A DNA stretch of 6,793 nt from NCBI GenBank assembly GCA_030154385.1, contig JASKJZ010000139.1, forward strand, positions 1-6,793, in the 5' to 3' direction. Each line of letters starts with the position of its first letter. Within the stretch, counting starts at the first letter, position 1. The notes below the pieces were generated by a model. That model did not search any database, had not been told where the DNA came from, and saw only the letters and a program-made list of their open reading frames with translations. Of the stretch, positions 1-5,633 are shown in pieces. A program made the translations under genes and the position numbers. The DNA comes from Clostridiales bacterium (GTDB lineage: Bacteria; Bacillota_A; Clostridia; Lachnospirales; Lachnospiraceae).

Positions 1-116
1 AAGAGCTCTGGCTTCTCTAAAAAATCAAGGATATCCGATAGCGTTCCGCCCATGCTGTCAGGATAGGCATTAAGCATCGCTCCATTTGGATGGGTGTGCA
101 TTCTTGTATTACTCAT
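1..116 (-). CDS. GH13 subfamily 18-type sugar phosphorylase, N-terminus (partial)
   Basis: Only the first 38 codons lie in the window; the gene continues past position 1. The peptide contains MLNAYPDSMGGTLSDILDFL, which resembles the N-terminal strand of sucrose-phosphorylase-like GH13_18 enzymes. These retaining phosphorylases cleave a glucoside (sucrose, sucrose 6'-phosphate, glucosylglycerol or glucosylglycerate, depending on the member) with phosphate to give glucose 1-phosphate. Which aglycone is used cannot be told from this fragment. The start codon is an ATG that overlaps the end of the upstream kinase-like gene by 8 bases (ATGAGTAA). A GGAGG lies six bases before the start, inside that upstream gene, so translation is probably coupled. 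No signal peptide is visible, consistent with a cytoplasmic enzyme. The family call rests on a short stretch recognised by eye; a different GH13 member is the main alternative. Confidence 0.68.
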   Translation of the reverse strand, partial: MSNTRMHTHPNGAMLNAYPDSMGGTLSDILDFLEKPEL

Positions 117-1068
117 TTTCTTCCTCCATTTGCTTGCAATATCCCTCATAGTCCAAAAGCGTGCCTTGCTTCGATACGATAAGCTTCGCCTTATGTGCCT
201 GCGCCCGCAGCATTCCCTGTTCGATTTCTAAGACCCGCATAGTGAAAGGACTATCGGTTCCTCCATCTCGATTTCGAAGCTTTCGATGCTCCAGGGTTTC
301 CTTCGGTGTACTATTTAGTAAAATCGGAAAATCAACACCACTAAAACAATCGCTGTTTCCATGTGTCCATTCGATGATCAACACGTTTACACTCGAAAAA
401 TCAACATTTTCATACCAAAGCTCGGTCTCTTCACGCCCCATTCTCTTGAGCCAGATCTTATCTTCTCCACTCTTAAATTCAGATATAATTTTTTCAATCT
501 GTTCAAAATTAATTTCTGCCTTTGTGCCAAGATATCCCTTTAATCCACCGATTCCTCCTTCAAGGTAAGAGGCAAACCATGGATTACTTGGTATATGTAA
601 ATGATTGGCATCGTCCGCTTTCTGTTGCAAGCGATGAACAAAATCAAAATGCTCCTTTGTATAAAAACCATCCTGTATCATCTGTTGTAAGCCGCTCTCG
701 CGAAAAATACGAAGTCTCTCGGCATCGTTGTATTTTGGCAGGCGATACGGATAATTGTCTCCCGACAAGGTATAGCTTCCAATCCCAATTTCGGTAAAGT
801 AGGTGGATAGAAGGGAGGCAATTTCTGATTTCCCAACACCCGAGCCTCCACATACACAAAGGACTACGCGTTCCTCGTTACTGGTTTCTAAGACGGAGGG
901 GAGCTTTTCAAGCAGTTCTTTAAATATTAAATTAGCCTTCAATATATGCTCTTCCCCGATTTTTATCTGATCTCCTGGCATATCACCTCCACATATTTTA
1001 TCTAACTGCGTGGGTGGATTCCAGGATGCTTTTACTTGATTGATTTGTTCGATGATAGATTGTTTCAC
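109..1068 (-). CDS. P-loop kinase-like protein (PRK/uridine kinase-like fold)
   Basis: A 319-residue soluble protein. A Walker A motif GGSGVGKS sits at residues 74-81 after an N-terminal helical extension of about 65 residues. It is followed by SGDNYPYRLP (about 102-111), in the place where uridine kinase/phosphoribulokinase-type enzymes carry their substrate-binding aspartate. A Walker B-like strand, VLIIEWTHG, lies at about 229-237. The arginine-rich stretch HRKLRNRDGG (261-270) looks like the lid that closes over the phosphate donor. These features support an ATP-dependent small-molecule kinase. The substrate is unknown, and automatic names such as adenylylsulfate kinase would be unsafe. 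The start is GTG, preceded at eight bases by AAGGAG. The gene follows the esterase by 61 bp, and its stop codon is embedded in the start of the GH13-type phosphorylase gene. That tight coupling suggests it acts on a product or substrate of the phosphorylase, which is inference. Confidence 0.72.
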   Translation of the reverse strand: MKQSIIEQINQVKASWNPPTQLDKICGGDMPGDQIKIGEEHILKANLIFKELLEKLPSVLETSNEERVVLCVCGGSGVGKSEIASLLSTYFTEIGIGSYTLSGDNYPYRLPKYNDAERLRIFRESGLQQMIQDGFYTKEHFDFVHRLQQKADDANHLHIPSNPWFASYLEGGIGGLKGYLGTKAEINFEQIEKIISEFKSGEDKIWLKRMGREETELWYENVDFSSVNVLIIEWTHGNSDCFSGVDFPILLNSTPKETLEHRKLRNRDGGTDSPFTMRVLEIEQGMLRAQAHKAKLIVSKQGTLLDYEGYCKQMEEENE

Positions 1069-1080
1069 GTGTTTATCTCC

Positions 1081-1108
1081 TTATTTCTTATCTCTTATTT
1101 CTTATCTC
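1081..1108. repeat. Two perfect 14-bp tandem copies in the esterase-kinase gap
   Basis: TTATTTCTTATCTC occurs twice back to back (1081-1094 and 1095-1108). On the transcribed minus strand this is GAGATAAGAAATAA repeated. A related stretch, TTTATCTCC, adjoins it and contains the ribosome binding site of the downstream kinase-like gene. It looks like replication-slippage duplication of leader sequence. An effect on expression of the kinase gene is possible but not shown. Confidence 0.85.
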
Positions 1109-1129
1109 TTTTTCTATGGTTACTACCCG

Positions 1130-1924
1130 TTACAAAAGTAGCCACTGTATGGCAGGTTCCAGATATGTATTCCAGAAGTTCCAATCATGGATACCGGGGC
1201 TCTCTTGATAGCAAACAGGAACTCCTTCTTTTTGTAAGAAATCGTGGAAGCTTCGATTTTCTTCAATCAAAAAGTCTTCCGTCCCACATGCCATATAAAG
1301 TGCAGGGATATCTCTATTTTCTTCTTTATTGCGCTTGATTAAATATTCCGGATTATTCACACTTTCCGAAAGCTTTGTCAAATCTCCAAAGGTAGAGACA
1401 TAATAATCGTAATCCGCAATGTCATCTCGCTCACCAGGTTTCATTCCCATAATATTGTGAATAATCAGTGCAGAGGATAACGCAACTGCCTTCGAAAAGG
1501 TCTCGTGATAGAAAAGAGCCGTTCGAATTGCTCCAAAGCCTCCCATTGACAATCCACCAATAAAGAGATCCTCTTTTTGATTCGACAAGCCAAAGGTTTT
1601 GGAAACATAAGAAACCAGCTCCTCTCCAAGAAATCTGGCATACGCTCTTCCAGTTCCCTTTCCATCCAGATAAAAGCTATTTTCCCCAGAAGGCATGACA
1701 ATCGCCAGATTATACTGAAGTGATAGCTGCTGCGCCATGCTATTGGTCATCCAGTCGGTTGTATTACCTGAAAATCCATGCAGTAAAAAAAGAGTTTTTG
1801 TCTTTCTTTTATAATGTGCATTCCCCTCCATCATCATTGGCTGCAGATCATTTGGTAAATAGATATGAAACGTAGTAATTTTCATCAACGCTTCGGAAAA
1901 ATAATTAATTTGTAATAAAGCCAT
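1130..1924 (-). CDS. Alpha/beta-hydrolase esterase (tributyrin esterase/esterase D-like, CE1-type)
   Basis: A 264-residue alpha/beta hydrolase of the putative esterase family that includes lactococcal tributyrin esterase, esterase D and CE1 carbohydrate esterases. The opening MALLQINYFSEAL matches the usual start of that group. FLLHGFSGNTTDW (47-59) holds the oxyanion-hole region. The nucleophile elbow GLSMGG is at 124-129 with Ser126. The likely acid is Asp217 in GTEDF, and the likely catalytic histidine is His246 in GIHDW. The complete triad suggests an active enzyme hydrolysing short acyl esters, for example acetyl groups on sugars. No signal peptide is visible, so it is probably cytoplasmic. 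Its start overlaps the end of the deacetylase gene by 20 bp, and an AAAGGAAG ribosome binding site lies just before the ATG. The true substrate is not deducible; in this operon a carbohydrate ester is the best guess. Confidence 0.88.
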   Translation of the reverse strand: MALLQINYFSEALMKITTFHIYLPNDLQPMMMEGNAHYKRKTKTLFLLHGFSGNTTDWMTNSMAQQLSLQYNLAIVMPSGENSFYLDGKGTGRAYARFLGEELVSYVSKTFGLSNQKEDLFIGGLSMGGFGAIRTALFYHETFSKAVALSSALIIHNIMGMKPGERDDIADYDYYVSTFGDLTKLSESVNNPEYLIKRNKEENRDIPALYMACGTEDFLIEENRSFHDFLQKEGVPVCYQESPGIHDWNFWNTYLEPAIQWLLL

Positions 1925-2774
1925 TCGTTTCTTCCTTTCTAAACGTCTCCCCAGCTTTTATCGTATGCGGCTTACCATCCAGGGAAAACCATAACGTCTC
2001 TGCCGTCGGATTATAAATTAGATTACCCTCCGCACTATATTCTAGTTGCAGATAAGCGGTTCGGTAACGATAGATTTCTTCATTCGTTGCCATCCAGATT
2101 TCTTCTTTTTGACTGGCTAGCTTTTCAAACAGAATGTCTGGCAGCTCCCAATTTAAGCGCTGATCAAACTCATAGCTATGACCCCATAAATAAAACAAGC
2201 GCGGTTCCAAAAAGGGGTTTTCCTCAAACAAAAAACGATCCAATACTAACATCAATTCCGGGTCATTGTGATGACAGGTCGGATGCCACTCTAAAAAATC
2301 CTCAGGCATTCCAAAGCTTCTGGTTGCCTTCACGGTTCTGGCATAATGAATACCGCAGGTTTTTAATACGCTGCGTACCCTTTGGTTATACGTCCCATAT
2401 GGGTATGCAAAGCCCTTTATCAAAGCGCCCGTAACTTGCTCCAGCTGTTTTCGGTCTTCGATTATCTGATACGAGGCAAGCTCCATCGGAATGCTCGTAA
2501 GATCCATATGTGTAAAACCATGAGCCGCAATTTCCTGTCCTTGATAAACCTCCTTAAGTTCAGAGGCAGAAAAGGTTGCAATATTGGTTGCAAAGCCATC
2601 GATTACAGCACTTCCCTCTCGCCCAAAAAAACCAGCACTTATATTAAAGGTTCCCTTGATTCCATAACGGTTCATCTTTTCAACGAGTCTTTTGTCTTGT
2701 CTGACACCATCGTCATAGCTGGTCGTGAAAGCCTTTTTCTTTCCTCCTGGAAATCTCATTTTTAGCTCCTGCAT
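1905..2774 (-). CDS. Polysaccharide deacetylase family protein (CE4-like, NodB fold)
   Basis: About 289 residues from the preferred start. The NodB-homology motifs are in order. SYDDG (about 19-23) carries the catalytic base and a metal-ligand aspartate. HGFTH (85-89) supplies the two metal-binding histidines. AYPYG (123-127) lines the groove, and WGHSYEF (197-203) is in the place of the late motif holding the catalytic histidine. The metal triad Asp-His-His is therefore complete. Family members remove N- or O-acetyl groups from glycans with a divalent metal. About 80 residues at the C-terminus lie beyond the NodB core and may form a small beta domain. No signal peptide is visible, unlike cell-wall deacetylases, which suggests action on imported oligosaccharides. 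The gene begins 12 bases after the SGNH hydrolase stop when the second ATG is used. An ATG at 2778-2780 is only two bases from the Shine-Dalgarno and is less likely. A third ATG at codon 6 of this call is also possible. Confidence 0.87.
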   Translation of the reverse strand: MQELKMRFPGGKKKAFTTSYDDGVRQDKRLVEKMNRYGIKGTFNISAGFFGREGSAVIDGFATNIATFSASELKEVYQGQEIAAHGFTHMDLTSIPMELASYQIIEDRKQLEQVTGALIKGFAYPYGTYNQRVRSVLKTCGIHYARTVKATRSFGMPEDFLEWHPTCHHNDPELMLVLDRFLFEENPFLEPRLFYLWGHSYEFDQRLNWELPDILFEKLASQKEEIWMATNEEIYRYRTAYLQLEYSAEGNLIYNPTAETLWFSLDGKPHTIKAGETFRKEETNGFITN

Positions 2775-2782
2775 TGCCATTT

Positions 2783-2788
2783 CCTCCT
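2783..2788 (-). promoter_or_regulatory. Ribosome binding site that decides the deacetylase start
   Basis: The minus strand reads AGGAGG here, overlapping the TAG stop of the SGNH hydrolase gene. It is eight bases from the ATG at 2772-2774 but only two from the ATG at 2778-2780, so the inner start is favoured. The overlap with the previous stop codon implies translational coupling of the two genes. Confidence 0.75.
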
Positions 2789-3956
2789 AATTCGTTTTAA
2801 AAAGGACCTCATAAGCCGCCTTGGCCATCACAGCCCCGCCCGCTTCGTTAGGATGCAGACCGTCTCCAATATGGAATCCCTCTTTCATATACTGCGGACG
2901 TTCCTCCTCTTCGATTGCCTTTGAAAAATCAATGACTCCATCCGCTATGGTCTGCTTGCGTATCCAATCATTAAAAGAGACCCTGCATCCCTCCGCCTCT
3001 GGTAACCACTCCATCGAATCATTACGAAACGGCATAACACTTCCCAGATATACGCGGCTTCCTCTTCCATGGGCGACATTGACAAATTCTTCGATTGCAC
3101 CCTCTAAATCCCTGGCCGTCACAATCTCCTCGGGCTTTTGAAATACATAAGGATGCATCATATCATTTATGCCCTCTAAAATCACAATATCCTCTGGACA
3201 ATCCAAATCGTAGACATCGGATACAAAACGCTTTGTCGCGGCAATTCCAAAGCATTTTCCTTCTCCTGGCATATCCTTTACGACAGAGGCATCGTGTAAG
3301 ACTCGATTTCCTCCGATTCCACGATTGATAACGGTTACACTTCCTGGATAGTTCTGATATAGGTTCTCCATCAAAGCATCACTGTAGTAGGACATGTGGG
3401 TAATCGAATCCCCAAAAAGAGCAATCGTTCGAACGGTATCCCTTGTAAAAGCCTTGATTTCCGATATGCCAAACACGATATTTGCCTTATTCACATCTGC
3501 CTCCACATAGGGAAATACCGCTCTGCTTTCAACCGGCGTAAAGGCATCGTTCTCTGTAAAATCACCGTCCAGACCATAAACCGTCTGCCAGCTTTTTGCT
3601 GCCCAGGTGGAGCATGCAGATTGTATCTTTGTCTTCTCTTTTATATAAAGCCGTATTTCAAGCTTTTGTCCCGCGGTAACTGACAGCATGCACTCATCAC
3701 TATAGAAGCTTTCCAACGATCCTATTGTAATTTTCGTACTCCCTTTATACGTCAGCGGCACCTTTTTTTGGTCGACCAGAAGTATTGCCTTTTCAATCAC
3801 CAGGTCTTCCCTTCCATATTGATTCGAGAAGCGGATTTTTATCTTTTCGGCGTTTAAGTTATTCCAAACCGTTGTTTTTTGTGTGATATTTTCTATGGTT
3901 CCAATCGTGGTTCCATAATCAATTGGCAGATAGCTCCAGGAAGTTTTCCATTCCAT
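2787..3956 (-). CDS. SGNH/GDSL-type hydrolase with N-terminal accessory domain
   Basis: 389 residues from the ATG at 3954-3956. The first ~170 residues are beta-rich and resemble an accessory domain. The SGNH hydrolase core follows. Block I is FGDSITH with Ser184 as nucleophile. Block II is RGIGGNR around 212-218. Block III is GIND with Asn264, and block V is DGLHPNEAG with the Asp365/His368 pair. All catalytic and oxyanion-hole positions are present, so it should be an active esterase or acetyl-esterase acting on glycan O-acyl groups. There is no signal peptide. The start is preceded by AAAGGATG at a suitable distance. An in-frame ATG at 4010 would add 18 residues but would place the start on top of the divergent promoter. 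This is the first gene of the operon, divergent from the truncated AraC-family regulator, and only six bases separate its stop from the first possible deacetylase ATG. Confidence 0.86.
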   Translation of the reverse strand: MEWKTSWSYLPIDYGTTIGTIENITQKTTVWNNLNAEKIKIRFSNQYGREDLVIEKAILLVDQKKVPLTYKGSTKITIGSLESFYSDECMLSVTAGQKLEIRLYIKEKTKIQSACSTWAAKSWQTVYGLDGDFTENDAFTPVESRAVFPYVEADVNKANIVFGISEIKAFTRDTVRTIALFGDSITHMSYYSDALMENLYQNYPGSVTVINRGIGGNRVLHDASVVKDMPGEGKCFGIAATKRFVSDVYDLDCPEDIVILEGINDMMHPYVFQKPEEIVTARDLEGAIEEFVNVAHGRGSRVYLGSVMPFRNDSMEWLPEAEGCRVSFNDWIRKQTIADGVIDFSKAIEEEERPQYMKEGFHIGDGLHPNEAGGAVMAKAAYEVLFKTN

Positions 3957-3995
3957 ACAAATCCCATCCTTTCTTATTTTCACTTTTCTTTTTGC

Positions 3996-4007
3996 ATACC
4001 CTGGTAT
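3996..4007. promoter_or_regulatory. Possible operator: small inverted repeat in the divergent promoter
   Basis: ATACC-CT-GGTAT is a perfect 5+5 bp inverted repeat with a 2-bp centre. It lies in the spacer between the -35 and -10 of the regulator promoter and just downstream of the candidate operon promoter. A protein bound here could shut off the regulator promoter. Palindromes this short occur by chance, and AraC-family proteins usually bind direct repeats, so this is only a candidate. Confidence 0.28.
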
Positions 4008-4012
4008 CAAAT

Positions 4013-4018
4013 GTTATA
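4013..4018 (-). promoter_or_regulatory. Candidate -10 box for the hydrolase operon
   Basis: The minus strand reads TATAAC, overlapping the -10 of the opposing regulator promoter. At 17 bp spacing the -35 position (4036-4041) reads CATATT, which is very weak. A poor -35 is typical of promoters that need an activator, and an AraC-family protein would fit that role. Transcription would start about 50 bases before the SGNH hydrolase gene. This is the best candidate I could find for the operon, but the evidence is thin. Confidence 0.3.
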
Positions 4019-4038
4019 CTAGTTTCAGGAGGTGCAAT

Positions 4039-4484
4039 ATGGCTAAACTTTACGAATCCTTTAATGATACTTTCGATCAGTTGCCTGTCAAACTGTATCG
4101 GCACGACTTGGCTGGCGAATACATATGGGCACCCTTGCATTGGCATCGCAGCATCGAGCTTCTGATTACCTTTGAAGGGCACTTGGCCTTCAATATCGGA
4201 AGTGATAACTTTCATTTTATTGAAGATGATTGGATGATTGTCAATAGCAGTCAGCTTCATTCCTCTCGCTATGTCAATCCAAGTGATCATTTTCGCGGTA
4301 TCTCCATCCTCTTTTCTCTTCCCTTTATCGAATCCTGGATTGGAAAAGGCTCTTTTTTTTATAATCCTCATATACCAGAAGTGACGAATCGGATCAAGGA
4401 TCTGGCACTTGATTTTTATGATCATGCCTCGGATGCTCCCTTTTATGCACTGTCCTTCATGAGTAAAGTATATGAGCTTCTCTA
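4039..4484 (+). pseudogene. AraC-family transcriptional regulator, cut off by a group II intron
   Basis: The frame gives 148 residues and ends at a TAG partly created by the intron junction. AraC-family regulators of this shape are usually about 270-300 residues. What remains is the N-terminal cupin-type sensor half: HWHRSIELLIT (about 35-45) and the following EGHLAFNIG resemble the sugar- or ligand-binding beta-barrel. The linker helix ending SKVYELL follows. The two helix-turn-helix motifs that bind DNA are missing. The last intact bases before the junction are TA, so the next residue was probably Tyr (TAT/TAC), continuing the helix. The remaining coding sequence should lie beyond the far end of the intron, outside the window. 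Because the intron is antisense to this gene, it cannot be spliced from this mRNA. The gene is divergent from the hydrolase operon and was probably its regulator, so that control may be lost here. Confidence 0.82.
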
Positions 4485-4556
4485 GTAGGTCATGAGCGCT
4501 TGCGCGCCCAAGCCCCTATTCAAAACCGTACGTGCCCTATTAAGGCATACGGCTTT
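4485..4556 (-). ncRNA. Group II intron domains V and VI
   Basis: Domain V (34 nt, 4556-4523) starts with the AGC catalytic-triad stem AAAGCCGTA, which pairs with TACGGTTT. It has the two-base CG bulge on the 3' side and an upper TGCC/GGCA helix. The stem closely resembles the conserved domain V of bacterial introns. Domain VI follows: a GGGCGC-GCAA-GCGCTC hairpin with a GNRA loop, a TAGG/CCTA base stem, and an unpaired A (4490, or alternatively 4493) near the 3' end that could be the branch point. The 3' splice site is placed after AC at 4485; an error of one or two bases is possible. Confidence 0.85.
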
Positions 4557-5250
4557 TCACTCTACATTCATTTATTATCTATAAAACAGACTAACCTTGA
4601 TTTCTGGTTCTAGTAATGGGAAAGTTCGCAGCAAGCCATTGAAGAATGTATCAATTGTATAACTTTTCTTCTGGCTTCTACGATTAAGCCATTTAAACAA
4701 CAACCATTTTGTCTGCGAGAGAAAGTTCTTTACCTCCTTCGTATTATCGGTGACCCCATAATACTGATAGTGTCCCCTTAATTTCGCATTTATCGTTTTA
4801 AATATCTTTTCTAATGGAATTGTTCTATGGGCTTTAATCCACTCTTTCATAGCCTTAATTTTGCTCCGAAATTTCTTCTTACTCGTCTTTACTCGACATC
4901 GAAAGAAGCTTTTCTTTCCATCCAGTCCACAATAAAATGTGAAGCCAAGGAAATCAAAGGTATCTGGTTTACTTTCTCCTCGTCTTTCCCTGTTTTGCCT
5001 GGCAAACCTCCCAAATTCAAGTATCTTGGTTTTCTCCATTGCCAGTTCCAGTCCGTATTTTCCGAACCTTTCTTGTAGTCTTTGATAGAAAACCTCTGCT
5101 TCCCTCTTGTTTTGAAAACAACATACAAAATCATCACAATAGCGTATTAGAAAACTTTGCCCCTCGCATTGTCTTTTAACAATTACATCAAACCAGTTAT
5201 CCAATACGTAATGCAAATATACGTTTGCAAGAACTGGACTTGCTCCATTT

Positions 5251-5282
5251 CCTTATGTGGAGATAAACGTTATGCCGAGTTA
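5251..5282 (+). repeat. Left 32-bp terminal inverted repeat
   Basis: It starts CCTTATGTGGAG and ends GTTATGCCGAGTTA. It is the inverse of 5572-5603 with 29 of 32 positions identical; the three differences cluster in the middle. It contains two copies of the 14-bp motif 17 bp apart (5253-5266 and 5270-5283), which looks like paired binding sites for a recombinase or transposase. Confidence 0.88.
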
Positions 5283-5503
5283 ATCTTAATAAGCTCATAA
5301 GATATGCCCATTGCTTTGGTTTTATCTCGGCATAACCTTTTGATACCAGCATGAATTATCCCCTCAACCTTATAGTGTAGACCGACAAATTTTTGAATAA
5401 CAGACTGATAATTCACCGCATTTATTGGTACTCTGTAATCATCAAATCGAAAATTTGCCTGATTGGAGCAAGGATAAAGATTTGATGGACTTTCTAAACT
5501 CAC
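5270..5503 (-). CDS. Hypothetical 77-residue ORF inside the nested insertion
   Basis: A 77-codon frame opens with GTG directly after a stop codon and ends at the TAA contained in the 14-bp motif (residues INSA, stop). No ribosome binding site precedes the GTG. The product is unremarkable: no signal peptide, no membrane segment, a mildly basic C-terminal half, and no motif I recognise. It fits exactly between the two identical direct copies of the motif at 5270 and 5519, which is how a cassette-borne gene would be arranged. The opposite strand has two short overlapping frames in the same stretch (ending near 5510, then 5511-5591), so strand bias alone does not settle whether either is real. 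It may be a decayed remnant of a larger element gene. Confidence 0.25.
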   Translation of the reverse strand: MSLESPSNLYPCSNQANFRFDDYRVPINAVNYQSVIQKFVGLHYKVEGIIHAGIKRLCRDKTKAMGISYELIKINSA

Positions 5504-5571
5504 TCAAGTGATGAATAATTATGCCGAGTTAAAATGTGGTAAATACAGATATTTAGCCACTGAACTAATAA

Positions 5572-5603
5572 TAACTCGGCATAACATCTAGCTCCACATA
5601 AGG
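5572..5603 (-). repeat. Right 32-bp terminal inverted repeat
   Basis: Its complement starts CCTTATGTGGAG and ends GTTATGCCGAGTTA, matching the left repeat at 29 of 32 positions. It contains the two mirror motif copies, 5571-5584 and 5588-5601, again 17 bp apart. Unlike the left repeat it does not abut the reverse transcriptase sequence: a 28-bp palindromic piece lies between. Confidence 0.88.
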
Positions 5604-5633
5604 CGGTTTATGCCGAGCTAGGCATAAACCGCC
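5602..5633. repeat. Perfect 13-bp-stem palindrome at the right insertion edge
   Basis: GGCGGTTTATGCC (5602-5614) and GGCATAAACCGCC (5621-5633) are exact inverse complements around the 6-base centre GAGCTA. The left arm contains the start of a 14-bp motif copy, and the right arm runs two bases into reverse transcriptase sequence. Nothing equivalent exists at the left edge. It could be a footprint of an earlier insertion or excision, a foldback duplication, or a folded recombination site. It is not followed by a T-run, so it is not a typical intrinsic terminator. Confidence 0.85.

Larger units (their letters stand above)
3992..4020 (+). promoter_or_regulatory. Promoter for the AraC-family regulator
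   Basis: TTGCAT (3992-3997) and TATACT (4015-4020) are separated by 17 bp. A TG at 4012-4013 makes an extended -10. The expected start point falls a few bases before the AGGAGG at 4027-4032, which is six bases from the regulator ATG at 4039. The pattern matches a housekeeping sigma-70-type promoter well; the short leader is its only oddity. Confidence 0.66.
5253..5621. repeat. Array of seven 14-bp motifs TTATGnnGAGnTAn
   Basis: Plus-strand copies are at 5253-5266 (TTATGTGGAGATAA), 5270-5283 (TTATGCCGAGTTAA), 5519-5532 (TTATGCCGAGTTAA) and 5608-5621 (TTATGCCGAGCTAG). Minus-strand copies are at 5322-5335 (TTATGCCGAGATAA), 5571-5584 (TTATGCCGAGTTAT) and 5588-5601 (TTATGTGGAGCTAG). A partial eighth copy begins the right arm of the palindrome at 5621-5627. 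Two versions alternate at the central dinucleotide: TG in the outermost terminal-repeat copies and CC in all others. The copies at 5270 and 5519 are identical direct repeats 249 bp apart. Those at 5519 and 5571 are inverted with a 38-bp spacer. Confidence 0.85.
5251..5631. mobile_element. 381-bp nested insertion with inverted-repeat ends, family unknown
   Basis: Its limits come from the reverse transcriptase it interrupts: removing these 381 bases restores the PQGNGASP block exactly. It has 32-bp terminal inverted repeats (5251-5282 and 5572-5603), an extra palindromic segment on the right edge only (5604-5631), and at least seven copies of a 14-bp motif. CC is found at both junctions, so a 2-bp target duplication is possible but cannot be separated from no duplication. 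No transposase or recombinase gene fits inside, so it must be moved by an enzyme encoded elsewhere. Candidate explanations are a MITE of a DDE insertion sequence, a substrate of a tyrosine recombinase, or a cassette-like unit. I cannot assign it to a named family. Confidence 0.8.

Noticed and set aside
161..568. Plus-strand open frame of 135 codons across the kinase-like gene
   Set aside because: It is antisense to a gene with a clear Walker A motif and start site, has no ribosome binding site, and its cysteine/serine/proline-rich content is typical of a complementary-strand shadow.
2087..2765. Two plus-strand frames across the polysaccharide deacetylase
   Set aside because: They are antisense to a gene with all NodB motifs and show no motif or start signal of their own.
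3957..4010. Upstream ATG adding 18 residues to the SGNH hydrolase
   Set aside because: The extension is short and basic, has no good ribosome binding site, and would begin inside the divergent promoter. The inner ATG has AAAGGATG at a normal distance.
3982..4010. Minus-strand promoter using TTGATA as -35
   Set aside because: At 17 bp spacing the -10 position reads AAAAGT, which is too poor, and the start point would fall very close to the ribosome binding site.
3919..4425. Minus-strand frame of 168 codons antisense to the regulator
   Set aside because: It overlaps the start of the SGNH hydrolase in another frame and opposes a well-signalled AraC-family N-terminal domain.
5484..5591. Plus-strand mini-ORFs in the insertion: MDFLNSLK with its TGA overlapping the ATG of a 26-codon frame
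   Set aside because: The TGATGA overlap and an AAGGA upstream are suggestive, but both products are very short, unlike anything I know, and compete with the opposite-strand 77-codon frame. There is not enough to call genes.
5251..5631. CRISPR array
   Set aside because: The repeats are only 14 bp, occur in both orientations and have irregular spacing, and no cas gene is present.
5602..5633. Rho-independent terminator
   Set aside because: The stem is perfect, but neither side is followed by a run of T on the transcribed strand, and the sequence matches the element's repeat motif instead.
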